Origin: Lachnospiraceae bacterium
GTDB lineage: Bacteria; Bacillota; Clostridia; Lachnospirales; Lachnospiraceae
DNA: 31,855 nt
Assembly: GCA_004556655.1 (NCBI GenBank)
Contig: SFGF01000043.1
Location: 1-31,855, forward strand
Reading direction: 5' to 3'
Shown here piece after piece: positions 25,662 to 31,855 of this stretch. Every line of letters starts with the position of its first letter. Positions within the stretch are counted from its first letter, which is position 1. Below the pieces are notes generated by a model. It was not told the origin of the DNA. It made no database searches and saw only the letters and a program-made list of their open reading frames with translations. The position numbers and the translations under genes were made by a program.

Positions 25662-26996
25662 TTACAGTGCTTCCCTAATAGCCTCCGCCATAGCATCCAG
25701 CATTTCATCTGTCATACCCGGATATACACCGATCCAGAAGGTATCTGTCAAAATCCTGTCTGTATTTTCCAGAGTTCCAGCCACACGGTATCCTTTACCG
25801 GCAGCACGCATACCATCAAAACACGGGTGTTTGATCAGATTGCCCGCAAACAGCATTCTTGTCTGTACACCTTTTGCCTCAATCGCCTGCACAAGCTGAT
25901 TTCTGTCCACACCTTCCCGACAAGTAATCAAAAATCCGAACCAGCTCGGTGTAGAATTCTTACATGGTTCCGGAAGAATCAGTTTATCCTCCGTCCCTTT
26001 CAGTGCATTTCTCAGATAATCGAAATTATGGATTCTCTTTTCCACAAATGTCGGGAATTTTTCCAACTGTGCACATCCCACTGCTGCCTGCATATCTGTA
26101 GCCTTCAGATTATATCCGAAATGTGAATACACATATTTGTGATCATATCCCAGCGGAAGTTCCCCATACTGACGGTCAAATCTGTGCCCGCAGAGGTTGT
26201 CCTGTCCAGGCGCACATACACAATCTCTTCCCCAGTCTCTGAGAGAGCGGACAATCTTATGAAGCAGCGGGTTGGACGTATATACAGCACCACCTTCTCC
26301 CATTGTCATATGATGCGGTGGGTAAAAACTGGAAGTTCCGATATCTCCGATGGTTCCCGTCAGTTTTTCTTCTCCGTCAATTACATATCGGGACCCCAGA
26401 GCATCACAGTTATCCTCGATCAGCCACAGATCATACTTCCGACAAAAATCCCGAACCGCCTGAAGATCAAACGGATTGCCCAATGTATGAGCCAGCATAA
26501 CTGCCTTTGTTTTTTCTGAAACTGCCTGTTCCAGAAGCTGCGGATCAATGTTATACTGAGGAATTGTCACATCTACAAAGACCGGGACAGCCCCGTACTG
26601 AATCATGGGAGCCACTGTTGTAGGAAATCCCGCCGCTACAGTAATCACCTCATCTCCCGGCAGAACCTGACGTTCTTTCAAAAGTGGGGATGTTAATGCC
26701 ATAAAAGCGAGAAGATTTGCCGACGATCCGGAGTTTACCAACGAACAGTATTTTACTCCCAGATATTCTGCAAATTCTTTTTCAAATTTTTTCGTAAACC
26801 GTCCGGCTGTCAGCCAGAATTCCAGTGAACTGTCCACCAGATTCACCATTTCCTCTGAACCATATACTCTGGATGCATAAGGAATTCTGTCTCCTTTTTC
26901 ATATGGCTTTTTCTGATTATGATATTTTTCACAATATTCTTTCGTCATTTCCAGAATCTGTGCTCTGGCTTCCTGTTCTGTCATTTGTTCAAACAT
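25662..26996 (-). CDS. rfbH: CDP-4-keto-6-deoxyglucose 3-dehydratase (E1)
   Basis: 444 residues, a PMP-dependent aminotransferase-fold enzyme. In YPPHHMTMGEGG the PLP lysine is replaced by His228, the hallmark of the E1 dehydratase, which removes the C3 hydroxyl instead of aminating. The [2Fe-2S] cysteines are present: Cys197 in EDNCDALG, then Cys259, Cys261 and Cys269 (C-x-C-x7-C in RDCVCAPGQDNLC). It works on CDP-4-keto-6-deoxyglucose and needs an NADH-dependent Fe-S flavoprotein partner (E3, DdhD/AscD), which is not in the window. Start ATG 26996 has GAGGAG seven bases upstream. Confidence 0.95.
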   Translation of the reverse strand: MFEQMTEQEARAQILEMTKEYCEKYHNQKKPYEKGDRIPYASRVYGSEEMVNLVDSSLEFWLTAGRFTKKFEKEFAEYLGVKYCSLVNSGSSANLLAFMALTSPLLKERQVLPGDEVITVAAGFPTTVAPMIQYGAVPVFVDVTIPQYNIDPQLLEQAVSEKTKAVMLAHTLGNPFDLQAVRDFCRKYDLWLIEDNCDALGSRYVIDGEEKLTGTIGDIGTSSFYPPHHMTMGEGGAVYTSNPLLHKIVRSLRDWGRDCVCAPGQDNLCGHRFDRQYGELPLGYDHKYVYSHFGYNLKATDMQAAVGCAQLEKFPTFVEKRIHNFDYLRNALKGTEDKLILPEPCKNSTPSWFGFLITCREGVDRNQLVQAIEAKGVQTRMLFAGNLIKHPCFDGMRAAGKGYRVAGTLENTDRILTDTFWIGVYPGMTDEMLDAMAEAIREAL

Positions 26997-27009
26997 TTTC
27001 TATCTCCTC

Positions 27010-28998
27010 TTACTTTTTTACATAAAATTGATATTCTTCCACAGAAATTGGAAAACTCTTTTCCACTGTATAATTCTCACAAAACCACTGATACTCTTCC
27101 GGATTATTTCTTTCCCATATCGGCAATGTGGATTTCGTAGTCAGCAAACATTCTACATTCTGTTCTTTCAATGTATCAGCCAGTCGTACACCGCCTTGTC
27201 TCACCACAGACAAGTCACTGAAATCAATACTGAAATACTGTGTATTCCAGTGAAGCCGACTGTAAAGCTCCGCCACATTCAACCCAAAACCAAATGTATT
27301 CGCCGGAACATAATTTGCAATCTCCCGGGCAAGATTATCCATTTCCTCTTTATTATGAAAATTTTCTTTGATCTGGCTATTCTGCGAAAATTGCAATACA
27401 TTACAGGTTGAAAGCATCAGAAGAACAATCACACATAGAGAAGCTATTCCGTTCATGATCATTTTATCAAAAGATATCTTCTCTATTCTCCTCCATTCTC
27501 TATTTTTCAGAAAACGAAGTCCTTTCTGTCCCAAATATGCCATAAGAATCACTGCAGAAAAATGACAGCAATCCAGGTTATGATAAGAAGGACGATTTAT
27601 ATAATACACCATTCGTCCCAGTGCGCTGACACTCATAAAAAATATCAGATGTATGTCCCAGAATACCCTACAGGATGTGGATTGAACCTTTTTCCACTGA
27701 GAAATTCCCAGCGCAACTCCCATTAAAAACAATATCAATTCCGGCATATACGCACTGGGATACATAGGAAGATCCAGTCGAAGAATATCCGTCATATAAC
27801 TGTCTGATATAAGGGGAATCAAAAACTCTTTGATCGTATTGGCTGGGCTGTGTTTTAAAACATTGTACAGGTTGACTGCACCAAAAGCTCCCAAAAATGA
27901 TCCGACCACTCCGGTACCATGTAACATCACTCCGACAAACAGTTTTTTCCATGTAAAATCTTGTCTGCTGAGGATTATTGACAAATGCATTCCTGCCCAT
28001 GCTACAGCCAGTATCATTCCGGTTTCCGTGTTCCAGATCACCGCCAAAATACAAATGATATATCCTCCCACAGATGTTTTCCAGCTGAGTTTATTTTTCT
28101 TCAAAACCAATACCGCGTATAACAGAAGAATCATTGGGAAAACCATTCTATGTGGCCATACTTGCCAGTAATATCCACCGCGCATTCCCAGTATGGGAAA
28201 TGTGATCGCAACTGCTCCCAAAATCCGGAGTAATCTGCTCTTCACAACCTGATGCAGTACCAGAAAAGCACAAAGATGAGTAAATGCTCCTAACGCTGCT
28301 ATCAAAAAGACAAATTTGCGAAAATCTCCCCCAATAAGTTTCATGGAAATTTTCCAAAGCAGGGCATAATGTCCGTAAACACTGGTCAATTCATCCGTAT
28401 ACGGCATTCCCCAATGTACGTTATATATGGAATTATAATAGGCATGCGCGTGAAACCAGTCACCACTCTGTCCTCGTCCGAATATATTCGGTGTATCCAT
28501 ACTGTACCAGACAAGAATCGTAAGAATACCATAAACACACCACACGAAGCAATCTGCCGCTTTTCCATCTGCCTTCCAGTTGGAATATGCCCATAAAAAT
28601 ATTGTCGTTTCCAGCGTAAAAACAACAACTCCAAAGAGAAATGGCTGGGTATGCCAGCCATATTTATAGGCAACTCCTGCATACTGATCTGTTTCTTTAT
28701 ACAGCATCACAATAAAAAAAATTACATTGGCTGCCAGTAATGCTATCCATGCGGTCCATTTGACTTTTTTATTTTCAAGAATTGCCAGATCCCATTTTTT
28801 ATTTTGTGAAAACAACAACATCCCCGCAGCAAAAACAAGGCAAAACAAAACCAGTGTCATGCCATATACGAGAATATTAATATTTCCATAAGATGATATA
28901 ATCTCTGCCAGTGACTGAACCCTGAGACAACAGACAAAAAATACAGCCGATATCAGCAGTGCAGCACTTCCGCAGATGATTTCTCTTTTTCTTTCCAT
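27010..28998 (-). CDS. Polytopic membrane protein, GT-C-like, unassigned
   Basis: 662 residues with about twelve to thirteen membrane segments and a soluble C-terminal tail (about 530-662). A large hydrophilic loop near residues 160-210 (MDTPNIFGRGQSGDWFHAH, then MPYTDELTSVYGHYALLW) carries several Asp, Glu and His residues and could be the extracytoplasmic active-site loop of a GT-C enzyme. I recognise no named family; a polymerase (Wzy-like) is the other option. The start at 28998 has GAGG nine bases upstream; an ATG eight codons earlier has no site. It lies between rfbG and rfbH, so it is tied to the CDP-sugar genes. Confidence 0.72.
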   Translation of the reverse strand: MERKREIICGSAALLISAVFFVCCLRVQSLAEIISSYGNINILVYGMTLVLFCLVFAAGMLLFSQNKKWDLAILENKKVKWTAWIALLAANVIFFIVMLYKETDQYAGVAYKYGWHTQPFLFGVVVFTLETTIFLWAYSNWKADGKAADCFVWCVYGILTILVWYSMDTPNIFGRGQSGDWFHAHAYYNSIYNVHWGMPYTDELTSVYGHYALLWKISMKLIGGDFRKFVFLIAALGAFTHLCAFLVLHQVVKSRLLRILGAVAITFPILGMRGGYYWQVWPHRMVFPMILLLYAVLVLKKNKLSWKTSVGGYIICILAVIWNTETGMILAVAWAGMHLSIILSRQDFTWKKLFVGVMLHGTGVVGSFLGAFGAVNLYNVLKHSPANTIKEFLIPLISDSYMTDILRLDLPMYPSAYMPELILFLMGVALGISQWKKVQSTSCRVFWDIHLIFFMSVSALGRMVYYINRPSYHNLDCCHFSAVILMAYLGQKGLRFLKNREWRRIEKISFDKMIMNGIASLCVIVLLMLSTCNVLQFSQNSQIKENFHNKEEMDNLAREIANYVPANTFGFGLNVAELYSRLHWNTQYFSIDFSDLSVVRQGGVRLADTLKEQNVECLLTTKSTLPIWERNNPEEYQWFCENYTVEKSFPISVEEYQFYVKK

Positions 28999-29046
28999 TC
29001 TTTTAAACCTCAAACCATGCATATGATCTATTCAGGATTACATACC

Positions 29047-30099
29047 TCAACAGTGATAATAGGTCTCAATCTGCTCATCCGTCAGTTTCACCATATCCTG
29101 CCCGTCAATCCATGCCTGATACCATTCTACCGATTTTTCCACCGCATCTTTCACCTGCCAGTGAGGTTTCCACCCAAATGTATTTTTAATCCTAGAACAA
29201 TCCAATTTCAGAAAATTTGCCTCATGAGGTCCTCCCGCATACAGATTTTCCCATGCCGCTCCATTTTTCCATGCACCACAGAAAAGATCTGCCAGTTCTC
29301 CTGTTGTGATACAGTCTCTGTCATCCGGTCCCACATTGTAAGCTCCTGCCATGTTAGGATTCTCATACTGTTCTTTTACGATCATCAGATATGCCCCCAA
29401 TGGTTCCAGCACATGCTGATACGGTCTGGTAGAATGGGGATTTCTTACCTGAATCTTATGACCGGAAGACACCGCTCTCACACAATCGGGAATAATCCTG
29501 TCAGCCGCAAAGTCTCCGCCGCCGATTACATTACCGGCCCGGGCTGTAGACACCGCAATCCCCATTTCATCCAGGAATGAACTTTTATAGCTGTGTGTCA
29601 CCAGCTCTGAACAGGATTTACTGTTGGAATAAGGGTCATATCCGTCCAGTTCATCGGTTTCCCGGTATCCCCATTCCCATTCATTGTTTTTATACACCTT
29701 ATCTGTAGTCACATTCAAAAACGAACGCACACTTCCCGCCTGTCTTACTGCTTCCAGAATATTGACAGTTCCCATTACATTGGTTTCATAGGTTTCCACC
29801 GGATTTTTGTAGGATTCCCGCACGATCGGCTGCGCTGCCAGATGCAGCACCAGTTCCGGCTGCGCTTCTTTCACGGCTTTCGCTAATTTTTCTCTGTCCC
29901 GTACATCACCGATTATGGAATTCATCTCTTTCTCTAATCCAAGTATGGAAAACAGATTCGGTTCTGTAGGCGGTTCCTGAGAATATCCCGTCACCTGCGC
30001 GCCTGACAATATCAATATTCTGGACAGCCAGGAACCTTTAAATCCCGTATGCCCGGTCAAAAATACCTTTTTTCCACTAAAGAAATTCTTATTTCTCAT
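29047..30099 (-). CDS. rfbG: CDP-glucose 4,6-dehydratase
   Basis: 350 residues, extended SDR fold. NAD site GHTGFKG at 16-22, TTDKVYKNNEWEWGY (131-145) and catalytic Tyr157-x3-Lys161 (YSNSK) are all characteristic of RfbG/DdhB. It converts CDP-glucose to CDP-4-keto-6-deoxyglucose, the substrate of RfbH. The chosen ATG (30099) has GGAG six bases upstream and lies 11 bases after the rfbF stop; in-frame ATGs at 30111 and 30114 overlap that stop codon and are possible alternatives. Confidence 0.95.
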   Translation of the reverse strand: MRNKNFFSGKKVFLTGHTGFKGSWLSRILILSGAQVTGYSQEPPTEPNLFSILGLEKEMNSIIGDVRDREKLAKAVKEAQPELVLHLAAQPIVRESYKNPVETYETNVMGTVNILEAVRQAGSVRSFLNVTTDKVYKNNEWEWGYRETDELDGYDPYSNSKSCSELVTHSYKSSFLDEMGIAVSTARAGNVIGGGDFAADRIIPDCVRAVSSGHKIQVRNPHSTRPYQHVLEPLGAYLMIVKEQYENPNMAGAYNVGPDDRDCITTGELADLFCGAWKNGAAWENLYAGGPHEANFLKLDCSRIKNTFGWKPHWQVKDAVEKSVEWYQAWIDGQDMVKLTDEQIETYYHC

Positions 30100-30110
30100 T
30101 CTTTTCTCCA

Positions 30111-30887
30111 TCATTCCCAGACTTTCCATGGGGCTTCGTTGGCTGCCCACATGTCTTCCAGTTTTTTCTTCTCACTCATGGTATCCATGCACTGCCAAAA
30201 TCCTTTATGACGGTATGCATCCAGCTGTCCCCGTCTTGCTGCTTCTTCCAGCGGATATTTTTCAAATACAGTCTTATCATCCTGAATCAAATCGATAATT
30301 TCCGGTTCCAGCACCATAAATCCCGCATTGATCCAACCACTGTCTTCTATCTTCTTCTCACGGAAATTCGTAATCTCTCCATCTTCCCGGATATCCAGAG
30401 AGCCAAATCGACCCATGGGCTGAACTGTTGTCAAAGTAGCCATCCGACCGCCTTTTCTATGGAAACTGAGCAACTCTTCAATATTTACATCTGACACCCC
30501 ATCTCCATATGTAAGAAAAAACGGTTCCCCATCCAGATACTCTTTCACTCTCTTGATCCGACCTCCGGTCATGGTATTCAAACCGGTGTCCACCAGCGTT
30601 ACTTTCCAAGGCTCAGATATATTATTGTGAACAATCATTTTATTTTCCTGCGTAAAATCAAAGGTAATATCACAGTTATGCAGATAATAATCCGCAAACC
30701 ACTCTTTTATCATATGCTGTTTATATCCGCAGCATATCACAAATTCATGATATCCATAGTGAGAATACAATTTCATGATATGCCAGAGTATGGGTTTATC
30801 TCCAATCTCTACCATTGGCTTTGGTCTCAGTTGACTTTCCTCACTGATTCTCGTACCAAATCCCCCTGCCAGAATTACAACTTTCAT
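30111..30887 (-). CDS. rfbF: Glucose-1-phosphate cytidylyltransferase
   Basis: 258 residues, the usual length for RfbF/DdhA. The nucleotidyltransferase signature AGGFGTRISEESQLRPKPMVEIG is at 7-29, with LTYGDGVSDV and NAGFMVLEPE further on. It makes CDP-glucose from CTP and glucose-1-phosphate, the entry step to all CDP-3,6-dideoxyhexoses. It is the first gene of the long operon, about 60 bases after the predicted transcription start. The start at MKVVILAGG is chosen by family length; AGGA lies close upstream. Longer in-frame starts toward 31004 would run through the promoter. Confidence 0.95.
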   Translation of the reverse strand: MKVVILAGGFGTRISEESQLRPKPMVEIGDKPILWHIMKLYSHYGYHEFVICCGYKQHMIKEWFADYYLHNCDITFDFTQENKMIVHNNISEPWKVTLVDTGLNTMTGGRIKRVKEYLDGEPFFLTYGDGVSDVNIEELLSFHRKGGRMATLTTVQPMGRFGSLDIREDGEITNFREKKIEDSGWINAGFMVLEPEIIDLIQDDKTVFEKYPLEEAARRGQLDAYRHKGFWQCMDTMSEKKKLEDMWAANEAPWKVWE

Positions 30888-30956
30888 TTTCCTGTCCATT
30901 TCACCGGTGGTACCAGCGTCCTCTCTTCGTCTTACGGGCATTTTTAGCCTTATTAT

Positions 30957-30985
30957 ATTATAACAAGGCAGACAAACCATGTAAA
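30957..30985 (-). promoter_or_regulatory. Sigma-A promoter of the surface-glycan operon
   Basis: On the minus strand TTTACA (30985-30980), 17 bases, then a perfect TATAAT (30962-30957). Predicted start near 30950 leaves a leader of about 60 bases before rfbF. No inverted repeat overlapping it was noticed, so expression may be constitutive. Confidence 0.75.
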
Positions 30986-31020
30986 TGAAAAAATCGAAAC
31001 TCACGCACCTGCAAAAATGG

Positions 31021-31067
31021 AAAAAAGCTGCCGTTTTACGATTTCTTCAATCATTAAAACAACAGCT
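31021..31067 (-). terminator. Rho-independent terminator of the Rpn-like gene
   Basis: On the minus strand a 13-bp stem with two G-U pairs (31067-31055 with 31038-31026, 16-base loop) is followed by a T-run (31026-31021). It starts ten bases after the stop at 31078 and insulates the glycan operon from the gene upstream. Confidence 0.85.
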
Positions 31068-31077
31068 TCTATCAATT

Positions 31078-31855
31078 CTATTTCATATTCAACATTTCAA
31101 CTTCCACTTCTTTTACTTTTTCTTCAGAAGTTTTAACTATCTCTGCAATTTCTCCATATGTAAAAATTTTCTTTTTCAGCATCCGAATAATTATCTCTTT
31201 TTCTTTTAATTGTTGGCCCTCTTGTCTTCCTACCTGCTTACCAGTCAACATTGCCTCTTCCCTCATATCCTGAATTGCTTTGCACATATCAACATATTCC
31301 TCACTCTCATCCATCCTCAATCCTGCTCCTGTAATTGCATTGATTACCCTTCCTGCTTTCTGCTCTATATTATGAAATCTTGTATCTTTTTCCACAAGAT
31401 TATACAGCTTTTCTTTATCTTTTGAATACTTCGTAAACAACAATACCTCCCGCAGGCTTGTCCCAAATCGATCCAGTTGTTCTTCATCCAGACCTTCCGG
31501 TGTGATCAGATTGATTTTATAATCCGGAATGAAGCATAATAGTTTATCATCAGTTACTGCCAGCATTTCATGCAGGCATATCGGTCCATCCCACTGGTCC
31601 GGTCCAAAATAAATGACAAGCGTTATCACCGGTAGCAGCCTGTCTTCTTTATAAAAACCGGACAGATACTCTCCGCTGCTGGTTTTTTTGTTCTTTCCAG
31701 TCTGTATATTATCTTTTCCTTTTCTCTCTCTGCGATGTGCTTTTGCTGCTTCTTCTACCTGGGAAGAGTATTGCAGTGCATCATATACCATATCCTTTAC
31801 CGGCATGGCATAGTGTACTTCTGACTGCAGCTCCACACCAAGAAGGAGATATACT
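31078..31855 (-). CDS. Rpn-family PD-(D/E)XK nuclease/putative transposase, N-terminus outside window
   Basis: The frame is open to the right window end (about 259 residues visible), continuing upstream of any local start as VYLLLGVELQS, so the gene's N-terminus is missing. VELQSEVHYAMPVKDMVYDALQY is the core signature of the Rpn/Transposase_31 (TIGR01784) family, with the E-x-Q part of the nuclease site. The C-terminal part (YVDMCKAIQDMREEAMLTGKQVGRQEG, then a charged helix) is also typical. Members promote recombination by DNA cleavage and often occur in many copies in Lachnospiraceae. The gene may mark a boundary of a variable region but is not itself a complete insertion element. Confidence 0.85.
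   Translation of the reverse strand, partial: VYLLLGVELQSEVHYAMPVKDMVYDALQYSSQVEEAAKAHRRERKGKDNIQTGKNKKTSSGEYLSGFYKEDRLLPVITLVIYFGPDQWDGPICLHEMLAVTDDKLLCFIPDYKINLITPEGLDEEQLDRFGTSLREVLLFTKYSKDKEKLYNLVEKDTRFHNIEQKAGRVINAITGAGLRMDESEEYVDMCKAIQDMREEAMLTGKQVGRQEGQQLKEKEIIIRMLKKKIFTYGEIAEIVKTSEEKVKEVEVEMLNMK

Noticed and set aside
31078..31855. A complete insertion sequence at the right end
   Set aside because: Only an Rpn-family nuclease frame is visible. No terminal inverted repeats or target duplications could be seen before the window ends.
1..31855. tRNA or rRNA genes, CRISPR arrays, prophage or replication origin
   Set aside because: No cloverleaf-like sequence, conserved rRNA segment, regularly spaced repeats, phage structural genes or DnaA-box clusters were noticed when reading the window.

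Overview
The window reads as chromosomal DNA from a spore-forming Clostridia, most likely Lachnospiraceae (Blautia/Dorea/Ruminococcus type). The evidence is a moderate-to-low GC content, strong AGGAGG-type ribosome sites, the sporulation genes spoIID and spoIIQ, a fucosidase typical of gut commensals, and protein sequences of familiar Lachnospiraceae style. This assignment is inference from sequence character only.

Layout. Bases 1-878 hold the C-terminal part of an AraC/YesN-type regulator (+). It converges on a minus-strand operon of two alpha/beta-hydrolase esterases and a MATE exporter (940-4065). A small GIY-YIG protein follows (4208-4453), then an intergenic element of about 230 bases that is open on both strands. 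Bases 4752-10950 carry, on the minus strand, MoxR ATPase, DUF58 protein, membrane transglutaminase, SpoIID and a SpoIIQ-like protein whose metallopeptidase active site has been lost. A GH95 alpha-L-fucosidase (11097-13370, +) lies alone and ends at a shared bidirectional terminator.

The right half (13492-30887, minus strand) is the most interesting part. From one good promoter at about 30.96 kb, thirteen genes run in the same direction with gaps under 50 bases down to the terminator at 13.4 kb. In transcription order they are: glucose-1-phosphate cytidylyltransferase (RfbF), CDP-glucose 4,6-dehydratase (RfbG), a GT-C-like membrane protein, the 3-dehydratase RfbH, a CapK-type adenylate-forming enzyme, a Wzx-like flippase, a second CapK-type enzyme, a TPP-dependent acetolactate-synthase-like carboligase, an SDR reductase/epimerase, a GtrB/DPM1-type GT2, a second GT-C-like membrane protein with a secreted tail, an iron alcohol dehydrogenase, and a rubredoxin-glutamate-synthase-like protein.

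Read together, RfbF-RfbG-RfbH would make CDP-4-keto-3,6-dideoxyglucose. The TPP carboligase plus the SDR would add and reduce a two-carbon branch, as YerE and YerF do for yersiniose in Yersinia. The GT2 would load the sugar on undecaprenyl phosphate, the flippase would turn it over, and the GT-C proteins would place it on a cell-surface polymer. A branched-chain dideoxysugar decoration system of this build in a gut Firmicute is the main lead. The E3 reductase partner of RfbH, an initiating phosphoglycosyltransferase and a recognisable polymerase are not seen in the window. An Rpn-family nuclease gene, cut off by the window end, lies upstream behind its own terminator.
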